From Mesobacillus sp. S13 (GTDB taxonomy: Bacteria > Bacillota > Bacilli > Bacillales > Cytobacillaceae), in contig NZ_CP084622.1 of NCBI RefSeq assembly GCF_020422885.1, positions 1,755,001-1,819,000 of the forward strand: DNA of 64,000 nt, in the 5' to 3' direction. The notes under the pieces are model-generated. The model saw nothing but the letters and a program-made list of their open reading frames with translations. It was not told the origin of the DNA and did no database searches. Positions 9,435 through 17,631 of the stretch are shown piece by piece. The translations under genes and the position numbers were made by a program. Positions within the stretch are counted from its first letter, which is position 1. Each line of letters opens with the position of its first letter.

Positions 9435-9578
9435 ATTCAGATTCTTTTCCAAATATGAGTGTGTAACTATTATTAAATTTATTTAAAAAATCATCGCCCA
9501 TCGTGTTTATCTTGTCTGACTTATGTAAAATAAAGTTATGTACTCAAACAACATTTATTTCGGAATGGTGGGAAAAGA

Positions 9579-10133
9579 ATGACCGAGAAAAAGAAGAATG
9601 AACTATGGGAATGGACGAAGGCACTTCTGATTGCTGTCGTGCTGGCAGCAGTGATTCGATACTTTTTATTTGCTCCGATCGTGGTGGACGGTTTATCCAT
9701 GATGCCCACACTCCATGATCAGGACAGAATGATCGTGAATAAGCTTAGCTATCAGGTTGGGGAGCCAGAGAGATTCGATATCATTGTCTTTCATGCACCC
9801 GAGAACAAAGATTACATAAAAAGAGTAATCGGCCTTCCAGGCGATAAGATAGAATATAAAAATGATACGCTATATGTCAATGGAAAAGCATATGAAGAAC
9901 CGTACTTGGAAGAATATAAAAAACAGGTAATTGATGGGCCGCTGACGGATCCATTCACACTGGAAGAGAAGATTGGCAGGGAAACTGTTCCTGAAGGCCA
10001 TCTTTTCGTTATGGGCGATAATCGCCGTTTCAGCAAGGATAGCCGACACATTGGCACTGTGCCATTTGATGAGGTGCTCGGCAAGACGAGCATCATCTAT
10101 TGGCCAATTGAGGATATTCGCACAATAGACTAG
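9579..10133 (+). CDS. lepB: Type I signal peptidase
   Basis: This membrane-bound serine-lysine protease removes signal peptides from secreted preproteins. One N-terminal membrane helix (about 14-34) precedes the catalytic domain. The nucleophile is Ser40 in DGLSMMPTL, the general base is Lys81 in YIKRVIGLPGDK, and the box-E motif GDNRRFSKDSR lies near 145. The 184-residue length fits Bacillus SipS-type enzymes. The gene sits between rplS and rbgA, a position it has in several bacilli but, from memory, not in B. subtilis 168. No clear promoter was recognised in the 145-bp gap before it. Confidence 0.96.
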   Translation: MTEKKKNELWEWTKALLIAVVLAAVIRYFLFAPIVVDGLSMMPTLHDQDRMIVNKLSYQVGEPERFDIIVFHAPENKDYIKRVIGLPGDKIEYKNDTLYVNGKAYEEPYLEEYKKQVIDGPLTDPFTLEEKIGRETVPEGHLFVMGDNRRFSKDSRHIGTVPFDEVLGKTSIIYWPIEDIRTID

Positions 10134-10188
10134 GAAAGCACTCCAACAGGCATAAGGGAGATTGCGTAACAGATAGGAGGTGGCTGCT

Positions 10189-11076
10189 TTGACGATCCAA
10201 TGGTTTCCAGGCCATATGGCGAAGGCGCGCAGAGAGGTCACGGAAAAATTAAAGCTTGTGGATGTCATCTATGAATTGGTGGACGCACGGATACCCTATT
10301 CGTCCAGGAACCCAATGATTGACGAAATCATCCAGCACAAACCGAGAATTGTATTACTGAATAAAGCGGATATGGCAGATAAAGCCGTGACCGAACAATG
10401 GCTTCGCTACTACCGTGAAAAAGGGATCACTGCGCTGGCGATCAATTCTCAAGCTGGTACCGGCTTAAAGCAAATAGTCCAGGAATCAAAGGTTCTTTTA
10501 AAAGACAAATTTGACCGCCTTAAATCAAAAGGAGTCAAGCCGAGAGCAATCAGGGCAATGATTGTGGGAATCCCGAACGCTGGGAAATCGACTTTGATCA
10601 ACAGGCTTGCCGGCAAGAATATCGCCCAGACCGGGAACAGGCCTGGTGTGACTAAGTCGCAGCAATGGATTAAAGTTGGCAAGGAATTAGAACTCCTCGA
10701 TACACCGGGAATCCTTTGGCCGAAGTTTGAGGACCAGCAAGTAGGAACAAAGCTTGCAGTTACTGGGGCAATCAAAGATACGATCCTCAATCTTCAAGAC
10801 CTGGCTGTATATGCTTTGAGATTCTTGGAAAAGCTTTATCCAGAACGGCTGCAGGAGAGATACAAGCTTTCCGAACTCCCAGAGGAGATTGTAGAGCTAT
10901 TTGATCAAATCGGCGATTTCCGCGGCTGCAGAATGCCTGGTGGATACGTAGACTATGATAAAGTCGCAGAGCTTGTAATCAGGGAGATACGGACTGAAAA
11001 GCTAGGTCCGTTATCTTTTGAACGTCCAGAGGATTTAGCATCCCTGGATGAAATAGAAGGCGACACACAAAAATAA
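10189..11076 (+). CDS. rbgA: Ribosome biogenesis GTPase RbgA (YlqF)
   Basis: RbgA is a circularly permuted GTPase needed for late 50S assembly (incorporation of L16 and others). The motif order is permuted: NKADMAD (G4, about 62-68) comes before [17 protein letters not shown] (G1, about 125-141) and DTPG (G3, about 170), followed by a C-terminal RNA-binding helical domain. Start TTG 10189 is chosen: AGGAGG ends 8 bases before it, and the product then starts [13 protein letters not shown] as in the family. An in-frame GTG at 10180 is part of that ribosome site. The stop codon lies in the terminator stem. Confidence 0.97.
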   Translation: MTIQWFPGHMAKARREVTEKLKLVDVIYELVDARIPYSSRNPMIDEIIQHKPRIVLLNKADMADKAVTEQWLRYYREKGITALAINSQAGTGLKQIVQESKVLLKDKFDRLKSKGVKPRAIRAMIVGIPNAGKSTLINRLAGKNIAQTGNRPGVTKSQQWIKVGKELELLDTPGILWPKFEDQQVGTKLAVTGAIKDTILNLQDLAVYALRFLEKLYPERLQERYKLSELPEEIVELFDQIGDFRGCRMPGGYVDYDKVAELVIREIRTEKLGPLSFERPEDLASLDEIEGDTQK

Positions 11077-11105
11077 AGGTCCTGAGCTCAGGGCCTTTAT
11101 TTTTG
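11071..11105 (+). terminator. Rho-independent terminator after rbgA
   Basis: AAATAAAGG-T-CCTGA (11071-11085) pairs with TCAGG-G-CCTTTATTT (11088-11102), with T residues after. The stem overlaps the rbgA stop codon. Confidence 0.88.
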
Positions 11106-11152
11106 GTTTCAAATGCCGATACATAATAAAGAAGTATTTTAGGAGAAAATCT

Positions 11153-11932
11153 ATGGAAAAATACACAATTAGTGAAATTGAACAGCAGCTTTTCGGGAAA
11201 GAGGAAGTAGACAAAGAAATTCTGAAAGTCTTTAAAAAAGACATCCGCAAAGGCGTGCAAAAACTCGTTTTGAAATGGGAAAGGCAGGAAGCACAAAAAA
11301 AACTAGTCCATGAGCAATTCGTGAACATGACTTCCTTTGAAAAGAAATGCCGGTCTGAAGGTTTCCGGAATATAGCGGGGATAGATGAAGCTGGCCGAGG
11401 TCCGCTTGCTGGTCCGGTTGTCGCAGCAGCCGTCATTCTGCCGGAGAACTTTTATCTTCCAGGTCTAAATGATTCTAAAAAACTGACAGAATCAAAAAGG
11501 GATGAATATTTTGAGATTATCAGGGCAGAAGCAGTTGGTGTTGGAGTCGGAATAATCAGTGCTGCGGAAATAGATGAAATAAATATTCTTCAGGCCAGCA
11601 AAAAAGCGATGCTTACTGCTGTTAACGAATTAGGAATCACACCCGACTATCTTCTGATAGATGCCGTCAAGCTGGACACACCTTATCCGTTTGAAGCGCT
11701 GATCAAAGGGGATTCCAGAAGCATCTCCATCGCGGCAGCTTCCATTATTGCCAAGGTGACGAGGGATAGGCTGATGAAAGAACTTAGTTTGGAATATCCC
11801 CAATATGGATTCGGGGCAAATATGGGGTATGGAACTCCTGAACACTTGAAGGCGCTTAGAGAGCAGGGTGTGACAGAGCACCACAGGAAGACTTTCGCTC
11901 CAGTAAGAGAGAGTATTGAGCAGAACTGGTAA
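11153..11932 (+). CDS. rnhB: Ribonuclease HII
   Basis: RNase HII cleaves RNA-DNA hybrids and single ribonucleotides in DNA. The catalytic start IAGIDEAGRGPLAGPVVAA provides Asp78 and Glu79. Further acidic residues are in YLLIDAV (about 166) and in SIAAASIIAKVTRD near 200, and the C-terminus has YGFGANMGYGTPEHL. The first 70 residues form the extra N-terminal domain seen in Bacillus RNase HII. Length 259. It has its own AGGAGA ribosome site and is followed 12 bp later by ylqG. Confidence 0.97.
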   Translation: MEKYTISEIEQQLFGKEEVDKEILKVFKKDIRKGVQKLVLKWERQEAQKKLVHEQFVNMTSFEKKCRSEGFRNIAGIDEAGRGPLAGPVVAAAVILPENFYLPGLNDSKKLTESKRDEYFEIIRAEAVGVGVGIISAAEIDEINILQASKKAMLTAVNELGITPDYLLIDAVKLDTPYPFEALIKGDSRSISIAAASIIAKVTRDRLMKELSLEYPQYGFGANMGYGTPEHLKALREQGVTEHHRKTFAPVRESIEQNW

Positions 11933-11944
11933 AGCAGGTGAACC

Positions 11945-13792
11945 ATGGAAACAGGAGCGCTGCAGGGTTTATTTAACCAAAAAACCACACAGCAAATGAA
12001 AACAGCTGAATTTAGGCCAGGACAAATCATAAACGGCAAGATCATAAAGCTGTACCCTGAGCAAGTAGCTGAAGTGCAAATCGGCAATCAGAAAATGATT
12101 GCTCAATTAGAGGCGCCGTTGTCAGCAAATGAGCGCTATTGGTTCCAGGTACAGCCTGGAGAAGGAAAAGTCCATTTAAAGGTGGTTGGCAAAGGTGCTG
12201 AGGATAAAGGGCAGCCGGCGAGCCTCGCCAAAATACTTGGGGAATTCTCAATGCAGCCTACAAAGGAAAACATGGATCTGGTTCGCTTTTTTATCAAAGA
12301 GCAGCTTCCGGTCAACCGTGAACTGCTAAAGCTGGCATCAGAGTGGTTAAGTATGGTGGATTCCCGCAGCGCTGGTCAGGATGCTTTAAAAATGATTTTG
12401 ACTAGAGGTATTCCTGTTACACTGGCAGCGTTTGAGGCACTCTATACTGCTACAAAAGAACCATCTTTGGTCCTGTTGATGGAAAAGCTTGAAAAGGCAT
12501 TAGATAGGGTATCAGATTCCGCTGTAGGCACAAGTCTTAAAAAACTATTGAATGAGATGATCCCAGCCAATAAAACAGTTGCTTCTGAAGCCGCGCTGAA
12601 TCATCTGGCATTGATGTGGATTAAGAGGGACGGAAAAGAAAGTCAGGCGGCATTGGAGCTGCTTAAACAATTTGGCGCAATACCACCCAAAAACAGCGAG
12701 AGCATCCTTTTGCAACAGATGTTTGCTAGGCTGTTGCACTACAGTACAACCGGAGAAGAAATGCCTGAAGGGCTGAATTCTGTCAAAAATATCATAACAC
12801 TTGTAGAAAAGGGTGATTTTGCTGCAGCCAGGCAGATGGTCACAAGCTTGATTCCTGCAAAGCCACTAGCTGCTAATGAACTGATAGAGTCACTTAAATT
12901 TCTATTCTACCGACCACCAGCAAAAGAAGCGGACGTGCAGCAGGGACTGCAGTCATTCAAACAGTTAATGTCAGTGACGGGTGATGGCGAATCCCTTTCC
13001 GGCCTTTTCGCGGATAAGGAAACTTGGCGACAGGCTGGTATGGACGTTTTAAAAGCTGTGAGTCAGCATCAGTTATCAGGCCTGCAGGCGCAGCTTTTAT
13101 CAGAAGCAGTGGGTAAGGCAGAACAGCCGGCTCCGCTGCAAGAAACCAGTGCTGCATTGCTCACTGATGCAAAAATAAAAAGATTCCTGTCAGCTCTTGG
13201 ACTGTCTTATGAACACCAGCTAGGCGAAGTTTTAAAAGATGGTGAGATTGGCAAGGCACCAGTTTCGGAGACAGTGAAATCTATGGTGCTCCGCCTTTTG
13301 AACGAGAATCCGCCTCCAGCTGTCAAAGAAGCTTCGGAGCTGCTTTTGAACAAACTCACCGGGTTCCAGCTCCTCTCGCAGGAAGCAGGCCCGATTCAGC
13401 AGCTTGTTGTGCAGATTCCATTTGTACTAGGTGGAAAAACGAATGAACTTACGATGCAATGGAGCGGGAAGAAAACCGAGGATGGAAAGATTGACGCTGA
13501 TTTTTGCCGAGTACTCTTTTACCTTAAACTTGAACATCTAAATGATCTAATCGTTGATATGCAAGTTCAGAATCGTATCATGAGCGTCCAGATTTTCAAC
13601 GAAAATCCAGTTCTGAAAAAAATGGCTGAGCAATTGACGCCAGTGTTGAAATCAAAATTAGCTGAAATCAATTATCAGCTGTCTTCCGTTCACTTCCATC
13701 TCCCCGGACAATCCCAGTCTGGGAAGAACCAGCGCGTCCTGTCAGATCTATATAGCCAAAAAGAATATAGCGGAGTGGATATCAAAATATGA
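11945..13792 (+). CDS. ylqG: YlqG family protein with FliK-like C-terminal domain
   Basis: This 615-residue protein is the YlqG gene of this locus; its function is not established. The N-terminus has a small OB-like stretch (IINGKIIKLYPEQVAEVQIG, about 29-48) and the middle is helical and low in recognisable motifs. The C-terminal 110 residues resemble the hook-length-control domain of FliK: LKLEHLNDLIVDMQ here lines up with LFPEHLGSIRIELL of the fliK gene in this window, followed in both by a helix and a short beta strand. The next gene resembles the FlhB C-terminal domain, FliK's partner, which supports this reading. I see no membrane segment or signal peptide. Confidence 0.85.
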   Translation: METGALQGLFNQKTTQQMKTAEFRPGQIINGKIIKLYPEQVAEVQIGNQKMIAQLEAPLSANERYWFQVQPGEGKVHLKVVGKGAEDKGQPASLAKILGEFSMQPTKENMDLVRFFIKEQLPVNRELLKLASEWLSMVDSRSAGQDALKMILTRGIPVTLAAFEALYTATKEPSLVLLMEKLEKALDRVSDSAVGTSLKKLLNEMIPANKTVASEAALNHLALMWIKRDGKESQAALELLKQFGAIPPKNSESILLQQMFARLLHYSTTGEEMPEGLNSVKNIITLVEKGDFAAARQMVTSLIPAKPLAANELIESLKFLFYRPPAKEADVQQGLQSFKQLMSVTGDGESLSGLFADKETWRQAGMDVLKAVSQHQLSGLQAQLLSEAVGKAEQPAPLQETSAALLTDAKIKRFLSALGLSYEHQLGEVLKDGEIGKAPVSETVKSMVLRLLNENPPPAVKEASELLLNKLTGFQLLSQEAGPIQQLVVQIPFVLGGKTNELTMQWSGKKTEDGKIDADFCRVLFYLKLEHLNDLIVDMQVQNRIMSVQIFNENPVLKKMAEQLTPVLKSKLAEINYQLSSVHFHLPGQSQSGKNQRVLSDLYSQKEYSGVDIKI

Positions 13793-14073
13793 AACCACCA
13801 AAGCATACAAGGAAATCAGCAGTTGCCCTGGGGTATAACGCAGGAAGTATGGACGCTCCTAAAGTGATGGCAAAGGGAAAAGGTCTTTTGGCTGAACAAA
13901 TCATTGAAAAAGCCAAGGATCATGATATTCCCATCCAGGAAGACCCGTCACTTGTTGAAGTGTTGAGCCAGCTTGAACTGAATGAACGGATACCAGAGGA
14001 ACTATATCAAGCAGTAGCCGAAGTATTTTCCTTTGTCTACCATTTGGATCAACAAGCAGGAAGACAAAAATAA
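13789..14073 (+). CDS. ylqH: YlqH, FlhB C-terminal-domain-like protein
   Basis: This 94-residue soluble protein aligns with the cytoplasmic domain of FlhB. Here DAPKVMAKGKGLLAEQI and ERIPEELYQAVAEVFSFVY match DAPIVVAKGVDFVAQKI and DAIPEEFFKAVAEILAYVY of the FlhB in this window. The membrane half is absent. The self-cleavage tetrapeptide NPTH is replaced by RKSA before VALGYN, so autocleavage of the FlhB type is not expected. The start overlaps the ylqG stop in ATGA. A strong terminator follows. Confidence 0.9.
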   Translation: MKPPKHTRKSAVALGYNAGSMDAPKVMAKGKGLLAEQIIEKAKDHDIPIQEDPSLVEVLSQLELNERIPEELYQAVAEVFSFVYHLDQQAGRQK

Positions 14074-14125
14074 TATTTTCACAAACCCAATTTGATATAG
14101 TTTTTTTTTAGTGGAACTTTCATAG

Positions 14126-14159
14126 AAAAAGCCGGGGAATGCAGTCATCCCGGCTTTTT
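14126..14159 (+). terminator. Rho-independent terminator after ylqH
   Basis: AAAAAGCCGGG (14126-14136) pairs with CCCGGCTTTTT (14149-14159) around a 12-nt loop. Confidence 0.94.
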
Positions 14160-14229
14160 GTGTGGGTGAGTATTCCAGGTGATATTTTTTTGCAATATTT
14201 AAAATGGGGAAATATTTAAATCATAATGG

Positions 14230-14258
14230 TAGACAATCAATATTTCATTATATAAAAT
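14230..14258 (+). promoter_or_regulatory. Candidate sigma-A promoter for sucCD
   Basis: TAGACA (14230-14235) and TAAAAT (14253-14258) are separated by 17 bp, each five of six to consensus. It is the best match in the 296-bp AT-rich gap between ylqH and sucC. The leader would be about 105 nt, and I see no further gene or clear fold in it. Confidence 0.55.
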
Positions 14259-14272
14259 GAAAGCGCAGTCTA
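14257..14272 (+). promoter_or_regulatory. cre-like site (CcpA) at the sucC promoter
   Basis: This 16-bp sequence (core TGAAAGCGCAGTC) matches the catabolite-responsive element pattern WTGNAARCGNWWWCAW with two mismatches. It overlaps the -10/+1 region of the candidate promoter, where CcpA would repress. Glucose repression of TCA-cycle genes through CcpA is known in Bacillus; the site itself is my inference. Confidence 0.45.
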
Positions 14273-14369
14273 TTTTTTAAAAATTTAAATGAATTATATT
14301 TTCTACTTAGGAAGTGTATTTTCAGGAATCTGGAGATATGGGTGTTCCTAATAGATAGGAGGATGGGAA

Positions 14370-15530
14370 ATGAATGTCCATGAGTATCAAGGAAAAGAAA
14401 TCCTCAGAAAATATGGGGTAAAAGTACCGAATGGGAAGGTTGCTTTTACAGTTGATGAAGCTGTTGAAGCAGCTAAAGAGCTTGGGTCATCGGTAGTTGT
14501 TGTAAAAGCTCAAATCCATGCTGGCGGAAGGGGTAAAGCCGGCGGTGTCAAGGTTGCTAAGAACCTTGATGAAGTACGTACATATGCTTCTGAGATCTTA
14601 GGCAAGACACTGGTCACTCACCAGACTGGTCCAGAAGGCAAGGAAGTAAAACGCCTGTTGATTGAGGAAGGCTGTGACATCAAGAAGGAGTACTATGTAG
14701 GCCTTGTGCTTGACCGTGCTACTTCACGTGTTGTCCTTATGGCTTCTGAAGAAGGCGGAACGGAAATCGAAGAAGTTGCGGAAGCGACTCCTGAAAAAAT
14801 CTTCAAAGAAGAAATCGATCCTGTAGTTGGTCTTATGCCATACCAGGCTCGCCGTATCGCATTCAATATCAACATCCCTAAGGAACTGGTCAACCAGGCT
14901 GTAAAGTTCATGATGGGCTTATATAACGCTTATGTCGAAAAGGATTGTTCAATCGCAGAAATCAACCCATTGGTTGTGACTGGTGACGGACAGGTAATGG
15001 CACTTGACGCTAAATTGAACTTCGATTCAAACGCGCTATACCGCCAGAAGGATATCCTTGAGTACCGCGACCTTGAAGAAGAAGATCCAAAGGAAATCGA
15101 AGCATCGAAGTATGACCTCAGCTATATTTCTCTAGATGGAAACATCGGCTGCATGGTTAACGGTGCAGGTCTTGCGATGGCAACTATGGACATCGTTAAG
15201 CATTATGGCGGAGACCCTGCAAACTTCCTTGATGTTGGGGGCGGTGCTACTGCAGAAAAAGTAACAGAAGCATTCAAAATCATCCTTTCAGATCCTAACG
15301 TAAAAGGAATCTTTGTTAATATCTTCGGCGGCATCATGAAGTGTGATGTAATCGCTACTGGTGTAGTGGAAGCTGCCAAGCAGGTTGGACTTGAAGTTCC
15401 TCTTGTCGTTCGCCTTGAAGGTACGAACGTTGATCTTGGAAAACAGATTCTTAATGAGTCTGGCTTGAATATCATTGCTGCTGAATCAATGGCAGACGGC
15501 GCTGAAAAAATCGTTTCATTAGTTAAGTAG
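14370..15530 (+). CDS. sucC: Succinyl-CoA ligase (ADP-forming), beta subunit
   Basis: SucC forms with SucD the TCA-cycle enzyme converting succinyl-CoA to succinate with nucleoside triphosphate formation. It has an N-terminal ATP-grasp domain starting [16 protein letters not shown], with [15 protein letters not shown] near 46-60, and metal and nucleotide residues in [11 protein letters not shown] near 196. The C-terminal ligase domain has LDVGGGA and [13 protein letters not shown]. The 386-residue length is standard. ATG 14370 follows AGGAGGAT. sucD starts 22 bp later. Confidence 0.98.
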   Translation: MNVHEYQGKEILRKYGVKVPNGKVAFTVDEAVEAAKELGSSVVVVKAQIHAGGRGKAGGVKVAKNLDEVRTYASEILGKTLVTHQTGPEGKEVKRLLIEEGCDIKKEYYVGLVLDRATSRVVLMASEEGGTEIEEVAEATPEKIFKEEIDPVVGLMPYQARRIAFNINIPKELVNQAVKFMMGLYNAYVEKDCSIAEINPLVVTGDGQVMALDAKLNFDSNALYRQKDILEYRDLEEEDPKEIEASKYDLSYISLDGNIGCMVNGAGLAMATMDIVKHYGGDPANFLDVGGGATAEKVTEAFKIILSDPNVKGIFVNIFGGIMKCDVIATGVVEAAKQVGLEVPLVVRLEGTNVDLGKQILNESGLNIIAAESMADGAEKIVSLVK

Positions 15531-15552
15531 GATCGAAAGGAGAGAATTTGAC

Positions 15553-16455
15553 GTGAGCGTATTCATTAATAAAGATACAAAGGTCATTGTTCAAGGGATT
15601 ACGGGTTCTACAGCCCTTTTCCATACAAAACAAATGCTTGAATATGGTACAAAAATTGTTGGAGGAACATCTCCAGGCAAGGGCGGTACAGAAGTTGAAG
15701 GCGTGCCTGTATTCAATACTGTGCAAGAAGCTGTTGAAGCGACAGGTGCAAATGCATCTGTAATCTATGTACCAGCTCCATTCGCTGCAGATGCGATCAT
15801 CGAAGCTGTCGATGCAGAGCTTGATTTGGCAATCTGTATCACAGAGCATATCCCTGTGTTGGATATGGTAAAGGTGAAGCGTTATATGGAAGGCAGGAAG
15901 ACTCGCCTTGTAGGACCTAACTGTCCGGGTGTCATCACTCCTGAAGAGTGCAAGATTGGAATCATGCCTGGATATATCCATACAAAAGGCCATGTCGGCG
16001 TTGTATCACGTTCTGGAACATTGACTTATGAAGCAGTACACCAATTAACACAAGCTGGAATCGGCCAGTCTACTGCTGTAGGGATCGGCGGAGACCCAGT
16101 TAACGGAACAAACTTCATCGATGTCCTGAAGGCATTCAATGAAGATCCAGAAACGTATGCGGTCATCATGATCGGTGAAATCGGCGGTACGGCTGAGGAA
16201 GAAGCAGCTGAGTGGGTTAAGGCAAACATGACGAAACCTGTTGTCGGCTTCATCGGCGGAAGAACTGCACCTCCTGGAAAGCGCATGGGCCACGCTGGTG
16301 CGATCATTTCAGGCGGTAAGGGTACAGCAGACGAAAAGATCCGCGTAATGAACGAGTGCGGCATCCAGGTTGCTGAAACTCCATCCGTAATGGGTGAAAC
16401 GCTAATCAAGGTTTTGAAGGAACAAGACCTGTACGATCAGTGCAAAACACACTAA
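15553..16455 (+). CDS. sucD: Succinyl-CoA ligase (ADP-forming), alpha subunit
   Basis: SucD carries the CoA-binding Rossmann domain ([17 protein letters not shown], about 16-32) and the phosphohistidine: His247 in [14 protein letters not shown] is phosphorylated during the reaction. Other motifs are [20 protein letters not shown] near 117 and [12 protein letters not shown] near 207. The 300-residue length fits. Start GTG 15553 is supported by GAAAGGAGAG. It is co-transcribed with sucC and ends at a hairpin. Confidence 0.98.
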   Translation: MSVFINKDTKVIVQGITGSTALFHTKQMLEYGTKIVGGTSPGKGGTEVEGVPVFNTVQEAVEATGANASVIYVPAPFAADAIIEAVDAELDLAICITEHIPVLDMVKVKRYMEGRKTRLVGPNCPGVITPEECKIGIMPGYIHTKGHVGVVSRSGTLTYEAVHQLTQAGIGQSTAVGIGGDPVNGTNFIDVLKAFNEDPETYAVIMIGEIGGTAEEEAAEWVKANMTKPVVGFIGGRTAPPGKRMGHAGAIISGGKGTADEKIRVMNECGIQVAETPSVMGETLIKVLKEQDLYDQCKTH

Positions 16456-16468
16456 AACATTCAATCTG

Positions 16469-16498
16469 ACAGTCCCTCTTGAAAGAGGGGCTGTTTAT
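16469..16498 (+). terminator. Terminator after sucD
   Basis: ACAG-T-CCCTCT (16469-16478) pairs with AGAGGG-G-CTGT (16484-16494) around a short loop, followed by the weak T-tract TTATTAAT. The stem ends about 20 bases before the dprA start. Confidence 0.75.
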
Positions 16499-16517
16499 TA
16501 ATCCCAGGGGGAAGTAT

Positions 16518-17372
16518 ATGGATGGATTGAAAAAGAAACTAATCCAGCTTATCCATAGCAAAAATGCGAGTTGGAAAGCTATTTATACTGCACTTAAAGC
16601 AAGTACGGCATTAACTGAACCAGAAACTGCATTATATTCCTCTATTAATCCTCGGGCGCAGCAACTCATCAGAGACCATCAATTTATTCCCATCGACAAA
16701 CTTCTCAACGACTATGCCTCTAAGAATATTCACCTGATTACTTTTTTTGATGACAATTATCCAATCGAGCTTAAGACAATCTATCAGCCTCCCTGGATTC
16801 TCTTTGCCAAAGGAGATATATCCCTGTTAAGGAACACAAAGAACCTTGCAGTTGTTGGTTCCAGGAATGCCTCATCATACGGCATAAAGGCGATTGACTA
16901 TTTATTTCCTTCATTAATAGAGAAGAATGTACAAATTGTAAGTGGGTTAGCAAAAGGCATCGATGCCCATGCCCATAAAGCAGCCATCAAGTTGGGCGGG
17001 AAAACAATTGGTGTCATTGCTGGCGGGTTTAACAATCTCTATCCTAAGGAAAATATGAAATTGGCAGAGTACATGATGGAAAAACATCTCGTATTATCAG
17101 AGTATCCACCAGCGACTATGCCGGCAAAGTGGCAATTTCCGATGCGAAACAGGATTATCAGCGGTCTTTCACAGGGTACACTCGTCATAGAAGCGAAAAA
17201 AAAGAGTGGTTCATTGATCACGGCAGATTTTGCATTGAATGAAGGCAGGGATGTATTTGCCGTCCCCGGCAGCATATTGACTCCTGATTCCGATGGAGTC
17301 CATTATTTAATCCAGCAAGGAGCAAAACTAATCAAAAGTTCCGAGGATATTTTAGAGGAACTTGGTATGTAA
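16518..17372 (+). CDS. dprA: DNA processing protein DprA (Smf)
   Basis: DprA loads RecA onto incoming single-stranded DNA during natural transformation and is widely kept in bacteria. The Rossmann-like core shows VVGSRNASSYG (about 114-124), SGLAKGIDAHAHKAA (about 141-155), GVIAGGFNNLYPKEN, and PMRNRIISGLSQGTLVIEA near 210. The 284 residues start at ATG 16518, chosen for the AGGGGGA 6 bases upstream. An in-frame TTG at 16479 lies inside the sucD terminator. There is no C-terminal winged-helix extension, as in other short Bacillus Smf proteins. Confidence 0.96.
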   Translation: MDGLKKKLIQLIHSKNASWKAIYTALKASTALTEPETALYSSINPRAQQLIRDHQFIPIDKLLNDYASKNIHLITFFDDNYPIELKTIYQPPWILFAKGDISLLRNTKNLAVVGSRNASSYGIKAIDYLFPSLIEKNVQIVSGLAKGIDAHAHKAAIKLGGKTIGVIAGGFNNLYPKENMKLAEYMMEKHLVLSEYPPATMPAKWQFPMRNRIISGLSQGTLVIEAKKKSGSLITADFALNEGRDVFAVPGSILTPDSDGVHYLIQQGAKLIKSSEDILEELGM

Positions 17373-17539
17373 TGTGAAATAATCGTATAAAATGCTTAGA
17401 AAAAGTTAAAAAAGTTTCGGAAATATACTTTTTTACTAAGATATTTTTATATTTGAATGAAAAATTACATCAAAAAGGTTGAAATAATTTTCAATCTGGT
17501 ATACATTTTGCATCAGGTATTTTAAAATTTATTAATGAC

Positions 17540-17554
17540 TTGAAACCGTTTACT
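17540..17554 (+). promoter_or_regulatory. cre-like sequence upstream of topA
   Basis: TTGAAACCGTTTACT fits WTGNAANCGNWWNCA with one mismatch, 12 bp upstream of the candidate topA -35. Such relaxed matches occur by chance, and no CcpA control of topA is known to me. Confidence 0.2.
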
Positions 17555-17566
17555 TTAAAGGTTAAT

Positions 17567-17596
17567 TTGACAACATTAAGGTATGTTGATAATAAT
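17567..17596 (+). promoter_or_regulatory. Candidate sigma-A promoter for topA
   Basis: A perfect TTGACA (17567-17572) is followed after 18 bp by AATAAT (17591-17596); GATAAT at 17588 with a 15-bp spacer is the alternative. The 259-bp gap before topA is AT-rich and also holds the palindrome TTGAAATAATTTTCAA (17480-17495) and an AT-rich hairpin at 17409-17435. Confidence 0.55.
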
Positions 17597-17631
17597 GAAT
17601 GTAATTTTATACCTCTAAGGAGGACAATTGG

